Source of the DNA: Candidatus Corynebacterium faecipullorum
GTDB taxonomy: Bacteria > Actinomycetota > Actinomycetes > Mycobacteriales > Mycobacteriaceae
DNA length: 11,895 bases
NCBI GenBank assembly: GCA_019114925.1
Contig: DXEO01000108.1
Span: forward strand, 1 to 11,895
Reading direction: 5' to 3'
The position numbers were made by a program, and so were the translations under genes. Position 1 is the first letter of the stretch; every line of letters starts with the position of its first letter. Below the pieces are notes generated by a model. The model was not told where the DNA came from and searched no databases. It saw only the letters and a program-made list of their open reading frames with translations. Shown one piece after another: positions 6,158 through 11,895 of this stretch.

Positions 6158-6871
6158 GTGACGTTCAGCCCGAACACTACGCCGTCGGCACAAAAACCGG
6201 CGAAGCAGGATACGGAGCCGGATAAGGAGCAGACCAAGCGCACCGAAGCCGTCTCCCTCATGCTCAAGGTGTGGACCGTTGCCTTGGTGCTCGAGGTGGT
6301 GCACCTAGTCTTGAGCATCGTGCTGACCCTGCTGAATAGGGAAGAGCTCTTTGCCCAGGCCCGCACCACGGCGGCGTCCGCAGCGGAGAAGTCCGGGCAA
6401 GACGTCAGCGATGCCCTCGTACAGCTCGTGGGCTATGGCTCAGTGGCCTTCAGCTCGCTGATTTCACTCGCCATCGTGGTGCTGCTGGGCATCATGCTGG
6501 GCTTTATCCACAAGAACTCCAAGGCCGCCGGCACTGGCCGGCGCCTGTGGTTCGCCTTCTCCCTTTACTTTGGTCTCCGCGTTCTCATCGTCTTCATCAG
6601 CAGCCCCGCCGGGGCGAGCGCGCCGGATTGGCTCTTCCTGCTCGACGGTGCCGTGCAGATCCTCGTCGGCGTGGCGGCCGTGATGGGCTTGATGTTCTCT
6701 ACCAAGGAAGAGGTACTTGAGTACACCGGCGAGATGGAGCAGCTGCGCCAGATGCGCAAAGAGATGGAGGAGCAGCGCCGCCAGGAAAACCTGGAGGAGC
6801 GCGAGAAGAAAAACAAGGACAATAAAGAAAAGGACAGGGAGAAAGAAGACAGCAAGGACGGCAAGCGATGA
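6158..6871 (+). CDS. Four-helix membrane protein with charged cytoplasmic tail, unknown function
   Basis: I do not recognise a named family. The 237 residues comprise a polar N-terminus (1-30), predicted membrane segments near 35-59, 94-117, 130-148 and 158-180, and a tail (182-237). The tail is almost entirely Glu, Lys, Arg, Gln and Asp, probably helical or coiled-coil at first (EMEQLRQMRKEMEEQRRQE) and then disordered. No catalytic motif, heme-binding CxxCH or paired histidines are visible. The start is GTG with AGGAG (6149-6153) four bases upstream, immediately after the hemB stop. The last four bases overlap the next gene (ATGA), so the two are coupled. M. tuberculosis also has predicted membrane proteins (Rv0513, Rv0514) directly after hemB, which suggests a conserved but unknown link to heme synthesis. 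The purine-rich 3' end (about 6800-6868) is low-complexity. Confidence 0.85.
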   Translation: MTFSPNTTPSAQKPAKQDTEPDKEQTKRTEAVSLMLKVWTVALVLEVVHLVLSIVLTLLNREELFAQARTTAASAAEKSGQDVSDALVQLVGYGSVAFSSLISLAIVVLLGIMLGFIHKNSKAAGTGRRLWFAFSLYFGLRVLIVFISSPAGASAPDWLFLLDGAVQILVGVAAVMGLMFSTKEEVLEYTGEMEQLRQMRKEMEEQRRQENLEEREKKNKDNKEKDREKEDSKDGKR

Positions 6872-7365
6872 GCGAGCGCCCCGGTCCCGCGGACTATAAC
6901 CGCCGCCCACGCCGCCCTAAGAAGCAGGGCGAGCAAGACTTTTCCACCTGGCCTTCCCAGCTGCGCATTGCCTACTGGGTCTGCGTGATTGCCGCAATTG
7001 TCATGCTCACCGCCGGGATGGTGGGGCTCTTTGGTTCCTATACATCGGTGACGAATGCCCAGCTCAGCCCGGAACAAGTGGACTATATCCGCTTCAACAC
7101 ACGTTTCGCGGCTATTTCCAACGTGGTGAGTGCCGTCGTCATTGCGGCGTGTTCCGCGCAGCTGGCGAGTGGCTCGATATGGGCGCGCCGCATCATCACC
7201 GCGGTGTCTGCCTACATCATGTTCGTCAGCATTGCGGCGCTGATCGCGGGCGTGGGTGGGTTGCTCTTGCTGCTTATCCCGATTGCGCTCTTGGTGGCCA
7301 TCTACTTCCTCTTTCACCCAGATTCAACGGCTTTCATCAAGGCCCGCCGCGCCCACAACTCCTGA
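6868..7365 (+). CDS. Small four-helix membrane protein, unknown function
   Basis: This 165-residue protein has a basic N-terminus (NRRPRRPKKQ, 11-20) and four predicted membrane helices at about 35-57, 80-101, 106-128 and 130-149, ending in a short basic tail. The charge pattern favours both ends in the cytoplasm. I see no known domain or metal ligand set. Its ATG overlaps the preceding stop (ATGA). AAGGA at 6854-6858 is a possible Shine-Dalgarno, so translation is probably coupled to the upstream membrane protein, and the two may form one complex. It ends 38 bases before hemE, whose promoter seems to lie in that gap. Any role in heme or porphyrin handling rests on position only. Confidence 0.83.
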   Translation: MSERPGPADYNRRPRRPKKQGEQDFSTWPSQLRIAYWVCVIAAIVMLTAGMVGLFGSYTSVTNAQLSPEQVDYIRFNTRFAAISNVVSAVVIAACSAQLASGSIWARRIITAVSAYIMFVSIAALIAGVGGLLLLLIPIALLVAIYFLFHPDSTAFIKARRAHNS

Positions 7366-7403
7366 TTGGCGCCTACTCCAACTTTTGATTCATAATGGAC
7401 GGT
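7366..7403 (+). promoter_or_regulatory. Candidate promoter for a leaderless hemE transcript
   Basis: CATAAT (7391-7396) resembles TATAAT and ends seven bases before the ATG at 7404. TTGGCG (7366-7371) is a possible -35 with a long 19-base spacer. No Shine-Dalgarno precedes hemE. Transcription would then begin at or next to the A of the start codon, as is common in corynebacteria. Confidence 0.45.
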
Positions 7404-8444
7404 ATGTCTCGACTGTCTGATGCGCCGCTGATTGCTGCCGCTACTGGCCACACGCCCTCCCGCCCGCCCGTCTGGTTCATGCGCCAGGCGGGGCGCTCTT
7501 TGCCGGAGTACCGCAAGGTGCGCGAGGGAATCAGCATGCTGGATTCCTGTTTCATGCCGGAGCTCCTCGCGGAGATTACCCTGCAGCCGGTGCGCCGCCA
7601 CGATGTTGATGGCGCCATCCTGTTCAGCGATATCGTTGTCCCGCTCAAGGCCGCGGGCGTCGGCGTGGAGATCGTCCCCGGCCGCGGCCCCGTCATGGAT
7701 GCACCCGTGCGCACCACGGAGGATGTGGCCAACCTGCCTATCCTCGACGTTGATGTGCCCGAGGTCCGCCAAGGCATTGAGATCATTCTGAGCGAGCTCA
7801 CCGACAAGCAGGCCCTCATCGGCTTCGTCGGTGCGCCCTTCACCTTGGCCAGCTACCTCATTGAGGGCGGCCCCTCGAAGAACCACGAGCGCACCAAGGC
7901 GCTGATGCATTCCGATCCGGATACCTGGCACCACCTCATGGAGCGTCTCACCCCGACGATCATCTCCTTCCTGGAGCTCCAGCTGGATGCCGGCATCGAC
8001 GCCATGCAGCTCTTCGATTCCTGGGCGGGCTACCTCAACGAGCGCGATTACCGCGAGTTCGTGCTGCCTTATTCGGAGCAGATCCTCAAGGTTGCAGAAG
8101 GCCGCGTGCCGCGCATCCACTTCGGCGTGGGAACCGGCGAGCTGCTCGGCGCGATGTCGGAGGCTGGCTCTGAGGTCATGGGCGTGGACTACCGCGTGAG
8201 CATGGATGCCGCCGCGGCCCGCGTCAACGCGGACATTCTCCAGGGCAACCTCGACCCGGCGCTGCTGTTCGCCGGCGAGGACGCGGTGCGCAAGGAAGTA
8301 CGCGCCATCAAGTCTGAAGTGGATGCCGCCCGCGCGGCAGGCAACCTGCGTGGACACATCTGGAACCTTGGCCACGGCGTGCTGCCGACCACGGAGGCGG
8401 AGGCCATTACGCGCGCCGTCGCCATCATCCACGAGGAGGGCTAA
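7404..8444 (+). CDS. hemE: Uroporphyrinogen decarboxylase
   Basis: HemE removes the four acetate carboxyls of uroporphyrinogen III to give coproporphyrinogen III, without cofactor. The 346 residues show the N-terminal PVWFMRQAGRSLPEYR (22-37), the catalytic Asp76 in AILFSDIVVP, SYLIEGGPSKNH (150-161) with Tyr151, FDSWAGYL (204-211), GNLDPALLF (281-289) and NLGHGVLPTTE (321-331) with His324. I prefer ATG7404 to ATG7395: MSRLSDAPLIAA matches the usual short N-terminus. Neither has a Shine-Dalgarno, and a -10-like hexamer lies seven bases before 7404, fitting a leaderless start. The stop TAA directly abuts the hemY ATG, and GAGGAGG near the end of hemE serves hemY, so the two are coupled. Confidence 0.95.
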   Translation: MSRLSDAPLIAAATGHTPSRPPVWFMRQAGRSLPEYRKVREGISMLDSCFMPELLAEITLQPVRRHDVDGAILFSDIVVPLKAAGVGVEIVPGRGPVMDAPVRTTEDVANLPILDVDVPEVRQGIEIILSELTDKQALIGFVGAPFTLASYLIEGGPSKNHERTKALMHSDPDTWHHLMERLTPTIISFLELQLDAGIDAMQLFDSWAGYLNERDYREFVLPYSEQILKVAEGRVPRIHFGVGTGELLGAMSEAGSEVMGVDYRVSMDAAAARVNADILQGNLDPALLFAGEDAVRKEVRAIKSEVDAARAAGNLRGHIWNLGHGVLPTTEAEAITRAVAIIHEEG

Positions 8445-9827
8445 ATGAAGATCGCGATCATCGGTGCGGGCCTAGCGGGCCTCACCGCGGCATGGGAACT
8501 CAAGCAGAACACGAAGGGCACCCACGACATCTTCGTCTTCGAAGCAGCCGACCGCATTGGCGGCAAGCTGCACACCGTGGCTTTCAACGGTGGCCCAACA
8601 GACATGGGCGCGGAGGCCTTCATCCGCCGCCGTCAAGACGCCGTGGAATTCTTCACGGAGCTGGGCCTCCAGGATTCCTTCGTGGAGCCCAATCCGGAGT
8701 TGCGCCCGCGCGTGTACACCGGTGGCGCGCTGCACTTCCTGCCGCAGGGCGGGGTCATGGGTATTCCTTCTGAGCCGCAGGACTTCTTCTCCGAGGCGAC
8801 CAACGAGCGCATCACCAACGAGCAGCCCTTCGAGTGGGAAATTGGCGGGGATGTCTCTGTGGGTGAGCTCGTGCGCCAGCAGTACGGCGATGACGTGGTG
8901 GACCACGTGGTTTCCGCACTGCTCGGTGGCGTTTACTCCTGCTCGGCCGATGACCTGGGGCTGCGCGCCACGGTTCCGCACCTAGCGGCCACGCTGGACT
9001 CGCTGGCGAAGGAGGGCCCGGTCACGCTGTCGGCGGCAATCAAGCAGATCGAGTCCGGCCGCAGCCCGGCCGAAGGCTCCGTCTTCGGTACTTTCAAGGG
9101 CGGCTACGCCGAGCTCTACGAGGCCCTGGCTGAGAAGTCCGGCGCGCAGATTCACCTGGACACCTTTGTTTCCGGCGTGACGCGCAAGGGCAATGCCTTT
9201 GAGGTCAAGGGCGCGCCGGGGAATATCGGCCCCTTCGACCGCGTGCTTTTTGCCACCCCGGCACCCACAACTGCGCGCCTGCTCAAGGCTGTGGCCCCCG
9301 AGGCCGCCCAGGAGCTGTCTACTGTCCAGCTGGCCTCCTCTGTGGTCGTCGGTTTCAACTTCGCCTCTGCCACGGATCCGGAGGGCAACTCCCTTCCGGA
9401 GGCCACCGGAATCCTCGTCGCCTCCGACGAGCCGGACGTGCGTGCCAAGGCCTTCACGCTCTCCTCCAACAAGTGGCCGCACCTGGCAGAGCGTGAGGGC
9501 TTCCTCGTACGCGCCTCTTTCGGCCGCTTCGGCGATGATGCCCTGGTGCGCGCGGAGGAGGATGACCTGGTGGACTACGCCCTCGATGATCTGCAGAAGA
9601 TCACCGGCTTCGACGGCCGCGCCGCCGGCGTGGAAGAGATTTACACGCAGCGCTGGTTCGGCGGCATCCCCCGCTATGACGAAAAGCACCTGGCTACCGT
9701 TGCCGCTGTGCGTGCCGCGCTTGCCGACGTCCCTGGTATCGCCACCGCTGGCGCCTGGGCCGATGGAGTCGGCGTCCCCGCCGTCATCGCGGGTGCCCGC
9801 GCTGCCGCGCAGGCGCTCGTCAGCTAG
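8445..9827 (+). CDS. hemY: HemY-type coproporphyrinogen III / protoporphyrinogen oxidase
   Basis: This is a 460-residue FAD enzyme. It has the dinucleotide-binding motif IIGAGLAGLTAAWEL (5-19), the acidic strand end FEAADRIGGKL (32-42), GGPTDMGAEAF (49-59) and the C-terminal FAD-contacting AGAWADGVGVPAVIAGA (435-451). Gram-positive and actinobacterial HemY enzymes act mainly on coproporphyrinogen III (also named CgoX), feeding CpfC and then ChdC; I infer that activity here from family and lineage. The hemE product is its substrate. No membrane helix or signal peptide is seen. The start is fixed by GAGGAGG (8433-8439), five bases upstream, inside hemE. After it the operon ends at a terminator facing a convergent ABC-F gene, and no hemL follows within the window. 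Confidence 0.95.
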   Translation: MKIAIIGAGLAGLTAAWELKQNTKGTHDIFVFEAADRIGGKLHTVAFNGGPTDMGAEAFIRRRQDAVEFFTELGLQDSFVEPNPELRPRVYTGGALHFLPQGGVMGIPSEPQDFFSEATNERITNEQPFEWEIGGDVSVGELVRQQYGDDVVDHVVSALLGGVYSCSADDLGLRATVPHLAATLDSLAKEGPVTLSAAIKQIESGRSPAEGSVFGTFKGGYAELYEALAEKSGAQIHLDTFVSGVTRKGNAFEVKGAPGNIGPFDRVLFATPAPTTARLLKAVAPEAAQELSTVQLASSVVVGFNFASATDPEGNSLPEATGILVASDEPDVRAKAFTLSSNKWPHLAEREGFLVRASFGRFGDDALVRAEEDDLVDYALDDLQKITGFDGRAAGVEEIYTQRWFGGIPRYDEKHLATVAAVRAALADVPGIATAGAWADGVGVPAVIAGARAAAQALVS

Positions 9828-9845
9828 CTCGCTGTCCCTCCTCGT

Positions 9846-9873
9846 GGCGCCTCATAAAGGGCGCCTCATAAAG
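9846..9873. repeat. Two tandem copies of a 14-bp unit after hemY
   Basis: GGCGCCTCATAAAG occurs at 9846-9859 and again at 9860-9873 without change, followed by a partial third copy GGCGTCT (9874-9880, one mismatch). It lies 19 bases after the hemY stop and encodes nothing visible. It may be slippage or part of a small mobile palindromic element. Confidence 0.8.
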
Positions 9874-9884
9874 GGCGTCTGGCA

Positions 9885-9983
9885 GAAGGCATCTTTGGGT
9901 GTAAAAACGCCATCTGCCATGCATAAAAGGCGTTTTTAGCCGTGAAAACGCCTTATGACTGATGCCTTTTGTCAGATGCCTTC
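9885..9983. repeat. Outer 10-bp inverted repeat around the terminator region
   Basis: GAAGGCATCT (9885-9894) is the exact reverse complement of AGATGCCTTC (9974-9983). GATGCCTT (9961-9968), a second copy of most of the right arm, could pair with the left arm instead. The right arms lie inside the last codons of the ABC-F gene. Together with the inner stems at 9902-9952 this makes a nested palindromic region. Confidence 0.6.
9902..9952. terminator. Overlapping bidirectional terminators between hemY and the ABC-F gene
   Basis: TAAAAACGCC (9902-9911) pairs perfectly with GGCGTTTTTA (9929-9938), a plus-strand terminator for hemY with the T-run inside its arm. The middle arm can instead pair, as GGCGTTTT (9929-9936), with AAAACGCC (9945-9952). 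Read on the minus strand this second hairpin starts right after the ABC-F stop and is followed by TTTTAT, a good terminator for that gene. The two hairpins share one arm. Confidence 0.8.
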
Positions 9984-11572
9984 AGCTCTTCGATGGAGTC
10001 ACGCAGTCGCTCTGCGTTGCGAGGGGAACGCAGAAGGTATTCCGTTTCGCGAGGCGAGTTTTGGGCATCCATGGAAACGGTCGTTGTGAGGTTTAGCCGC
10101 TCGCATACGTGCTCATCGTGGCTGACCAGGATGAATGCCCCGCGGTAGCTGGTAAGCATTTCAACCAGCCAGTCGGTGGTGGGGATGTCGAGGTTGTTTG
10201 TCGGCTCGTCGAGAAGCAGGAAGCGCGGGGCTGGATCGTTGAGCAGAACTCGGGCGATTTCGATGCGGAAGCGCTCGCCGCCGGAGAGTTGGCCTACGGG
10301 CTGGTGGATCTTGTCGTCGATAAAGAGCATCTGGGCCAGCTGGTCGCGCAGGACTTGCGGGTCCGCGCTGGGGTTGGCCTCCCGCACGATGTCGAGCACC
10401 GACTTCTCCGCAGGCAAGACGATGCGCTGGCGGATGTACCCGCAGGGCAGCGCGTATTCGACGTCGCCGCGGGCAATGCGGTTAAGGAAGGTGGTCTTGC
10501 CGCTGCCGTTAGGCCCGGCTAGGCGAACGCGCTCGGGGCCAGTAATACTCAGCAGATCGCTCACCAGCACGCGGGTTCCTGCGGGCAGCTCAGTGCCGGG
10601 GAGGTCGATGTGGACATGGGTGTCGTCGCGAAGCGCGCGCTGTGCCTTGTCATGGGCTGACTGGGCGGCAGCCACTGCATCGTTGGCCTGTTGAGAACGC
10701 CCAGCGGCCGAGCGCTCAGAGCGGTTCTTGTCCAAGCCCATGGCTATGCCGGGCTTGCGCTTCGAGGCGGCGAAGTTCTTGCCGCGGCGGGCATCGCGGG
10801 CGATGCGCGTCTGCATAGCGGCGCGCTCGCGGAGTTGTTTGCGGTGTTCGGCCTTGGTTTCCCTGACCTTGGCCTGCGCGGAATCCTGCTCGGCGTCGAT
10901 TGCAGCGCGGTAGGAGGAGTAGTTTCCCTCGAACTCGCGGAGTGCGCCGTGGTAGAGCTCCGCGATGCTATCCGCGTGCTCGAGGAGCTCGCGGTCGTGT
11001 GAGACGACGAGAACCGGCATCGGCGCGGTGCGAATGAGCTCGAGCAGGCGCTGCCGTGATTCGGAGTCCAGGTTATTGGTGGGCTCGTCGAGGATCAGGA
11101 AATCCGGCTTGCGGAAGAATGCGGCGGTCAGCGCCACGGTCACCGCTTCACCACCCGACAGTGTGCCGATGGTGCGTTCCAGCGGGAAGGGGATACCCGC
11201 AGCGTCAAGAGCCGCCTCGATGCGCTCGGCCAAGTCCCACTGCTCACCAACAGTGGTTGCGAGCTCTTCCGAGTATTCGCCGGTCTCAATGCGGGCAATG
11301 GCGCTGAGGATCTCTGTTGCGCCAAAGACATCGGCGATGGTGTCAGACGTGTGGAGGCCTAAATCCTGGTCGACATAGATGACTGAGCCCGCGGATACCG
11401 TTCCCGAACTCGGGTCAATGAGGCCTGCAAGGACCTTGGCTAGCGTTGATTTTCCGGAACCATTCGCCCCAACCAAGCCCGTGAAGTGCGAAGAAAACGT
11501 GCCGGTGAGATCCGTGAAACAGGGGGTGCCGTCGGGCCAAACGACGGTGAGATGAGAAAAAGAAATAGGCAT
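9953..11572 (-). CDS. ABC-F family ATPase (ribosome-acting, possible antibiotic resistance)
   Basis: The 539-residue protein has two fused ATPase domains and no membrane segment, the ABC-F form. Domain 1 has Walker A GANGSGKST (35-43), signature LSGGE (138-142), Walker B FLILDEPTNNLD (158-169) and switch His192. A basic, Gln/Ala-rich helical linker (about 225-318) follows. Domain 2 has Walker A GPNGSGKTT (353-361), LSGGE (429-433), FLLLDEPTNNLD (451-462) and His485. Both catalytic glutamates (163 and 456) are present. Family knowledge: ABC-F proteins bind the ribosomal E site, and some remove macrolides, lincosamides or pleuromutilins; actinobacterial members include TlrC and OleB. Which class applies cannot be told by eye. 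ATG11572 is chosen: AAGGTGG (11587-11581) lies eight bases upstream, whereas a GTG at 11584 falls inside it. The structured leader suggests regulated translation. Confidence 0.93.
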   Translation of the reverse strand: MPISFSHLTVVWPDGTPCFTDLTGTFSSHFTGLVGANGSGKSTLAKVLAGLIDPSSGTVSAGSVIYVDQDLGLHTSDTIADVFGATEILSAIARIETGEYSEELATTVGEQWDLAERIEAALDAAGIPFPLERTIGTLSGGEAVTVALTAAFFRKPDFLILDEPTNNLDSESRQRLLELIRTAPMPVLVVSHDRELLEHADSIAELYHGALREFEGNYSSYRAAIDAEQDSAQAKVRETKAEHRKQLRERAAMQTRIARDARRGKNFAASKRKPGIAMGLDKNRSERSAAGRSQQANDAVAAAQSAHDKAQRALRDDTHVHIDLPGTELPAGTRVLVSDLLSITGPERVRLAGPNGSGKTTFLNRIARGDVEYALPCGYIRQRIVLPAEKSVLDIVREANPSADPQVLRDQLAQMLFIDDKIHQPVGQLSGGERFRIEIARVLLNDPAPRFLLLDEPTNNLDIPTTDWLVEMLTSYRGAFILVSHDEHVCERLNLTTTVSMDAQNSPRETEYLLRSPRNAERLRDSIEELKASDKRHQS

Positions 11573-11640
11573 GAAGAAATCCACCTTCGAGTAAGTCGCG
11601 TAAAAAGTGTGACGTCGAATTAGGAAAAAATCTTCATGCC
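11568..11640 (-). promoter_or_regulatory. ABC-F leader: start-codon-sequestering hairpin
   Basis: In the minus-strand transcript GGCAUGAAGA (11640-11631) is the exact complement of UCUUCAUGCC (11577-11568). The second arm contains the ABC-F start codon (11572-11570), and the first contains the start of a 5-codon ORF. A nested inner stem, UUCGA (11619-11615) with UCGAA (11590-11586), reaches the first two bases of the Shine-Dalgarno (11587-11581). A ribosome held on the short ORF would cover the first arm and free the real start. If transcription starts at the leader ATG, the outer stem shortens to seven pairs. Confidence 0.55.
11620..11637 (-). CDS. Putative leader peptide MKIFS upstream of the ABC-F gene
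   Basis: ATG (11637-11635) opens a frame of five codons, MKIFS, ending at TAA (11622-11620), 47 bases before the ABC-F start. No Shine-Dalgarno is seen, but a -10-like TAGTCT ends seven bases upstream, so it could be translated as a leaderless ORF at the transcript's 5' end. Its first codons form one arm of the start-sequestering hairpin. Short leader ORFs of this kind control several antibiotic-resistance ABC-F genes (for example msr(D)). An 18-base ORF is common by chance, so the case rests on its position. Confidence 0.4.
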   Translation of the reverse strand: MKIFS

Positions 11641-11644
11641 CGAA

Positions 11645-11674
11645 AGACTAGTCCTGGCTAATACCCCAGCGCAA
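11645..11674 (-). promoter_or_regulatory. Candidate ABC-F promoter
   Basis: On the minus strand TTGCGC (11674-11669) and TAGTCT (11650-11645) are separated by 18 bases. The -10 ends seven bases before the leader-peptide ATG at 11637, the same distance as the -10-like hexamer before hemE. TAGTCT is part of the palindrome GACTAGTC (11646-11653). The promoter lies between this gene and the upstream dehydrogenase, so the ABC-F gene can be expressed alone. Confidence 0.42.
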
Positions 11675-11742
11675 GGGCCGCCACGCAGCTGGAGGAGGTG
11701 CTGCGCAGGTACGTCGGAAAGCGGGGCGTCTAGCTCTCGGGC

Positions 11743-11895
11743 CTAGCCCTTGTTGCGGAAGACGAAGATGGAGGAGAAGTCCTGGTCGCCGTGGCCCATG
11801 GCCTGCTGCTCCTCAAAGCGCTCGATGGCGGCGGCCACTGCAGGCAGCGGCTTGTTGGCGGTCATCTCCATGAGCTTGGCGTCCTTGCACAGGGC
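11743..11895 (-). CDS. Beta-hydroxyacid dehydrogenase (3-hydroxyisobutyrate / tartronate semialdehyde reductase type), C-terminal part
   Basis: The frame is open from the right edge to TAG (11745-11743) and gives the last 50 residues. They read ALCKDAKLMEMTANKPLPAV, then a helix IERFEEQQAMG, then HGDQDFSSIFVF and the end RNKG. This matches the C-terminal helical domain of the 3-hydroxyisobutyrate dehydrogenase superfamily, where a KD motif, a PLP turn and a final G.GD.DFS segment are typical. The NAD(P)-binding domain and catalytic lysine are outside the window, so the substrate is unknown. GGGC-TAG-GCCC forms a small hairpin around the stop codon, without a T-run. The region down to the ABC-F promoter (about 11675-11742) shows no gene. 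Confidence 0.65.
   Translation of the reverse strand, partial: ALCKDAKLMEMTANKPLPAVAAAIERFEEQQAMGHGDQDFSSIFVFRNKG

Noticed and set aside
7314..8432. A 372-codon minus-strand frame across hemE
   Set aside because: It mirrors hemE codon structure, shows no recognisable motif, and the opposite strand is an unambiguous enzyme.
9193..9939. A 248-codon plus-strand frame overlapping the end of hemY
   Set aside because: It is a Ser/Pro/Arg-rich frame-shifted copy of hemY with no motif, and the true frame is fixed by FAD motifs to the C-terminus.
11573..11584. GTG11584 as the ABC-F start
   Set aside because: This GTG is part of the Shine-Dalgarno AAGGTGG that serves ATG11572.
1..11895. CRISPR arrays, tRNA or rRNA genes, complete insertion sequences
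   Set aside because: No regular repeat-spacer pattern, no tRNA-like cloverleaf and no transposase were seen on either strand.

Overview
The window is G+C-rich (roughly 60% by eye), has short operonic gaps, and carries the coproporphyrin-type heme genes in an actinobacterial order. The protein sequences point to a Corynebacterium or close relative. Support comes from the HAD hydrolase / glutaredoxin-like / hemA / hemC / hemD / hemB order, which resembles the Mycobacterium serB1-Rv0508-hemA-hemC-hemD-hemB locus. It also comes from a HemD fused behind a degenerate methyltransferase-like domain, and from signs of leaderless transcription. I cannot name the species from sequence alone.

Layout. 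Positions 1-543 (minus) hold the N-terminal 181 residues of a HAD-IB phosphatase-like protein, running off the left edge. Positions 611-850 (plus) encode a 79-residue glutaredoxin-like protein with a CGSC motif. Then come six plus-strand tetrapyrrole genes: hemA (956-2332), hemC (2333-3223), hemD with an N-terminal SUMT-like domain (3402-5084), hemB (5170-6147), hemE (7404-8444) and hemY/cgoX (8445-9827). Two translationally coupled 4-helix membrane protein genes of unknown function (6158-6871 and 6868-7365) sit between hemB and hemE. A compact bidirectional terminator region (about 9885-9983) separates hemY from a convergent ABC-F ATPase gene (9953-11572, minus). The right edge holds the last 50 residues of a beta-hydroxyacid dehydrogenase (11743-11895, minus).

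How the genes work together. GluTR (HemA) reduces glutamyl-tRNA. HemB, HemC and HemD then turn 5-aminolevulinate into uroporphyrinogen III, HemE makes coproporphyrinogen III, and HemY/CgoX oxidises it to coproporphyrin III. HemL, the ferrochelatase (CpfC/HemH) and ChdC/HemQ would complete the route and are not in this window.

The most interesting non-coding signals are four. (1) The ABC-F gene has a leader with a 5-codon ORF (MKIFS) whose start lies in one arm of a perfect 10-bp inverted repeat. The other arm contains the ABC-F start codon, so this looks like a ribosome-controlled translational switch of the antibiotic-responsive kind. (2) A perfect 9-bp dyad lies at the expected hemA transcription start. 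(3) A run of three hairpins ending in a terminator-like structure lies between hemC and hemD and could be an attenuator. (4) The ABC-F/hemY junction holds nested, mutually exclusive hairpins. These are read directly from sequence; their functions are inferences.
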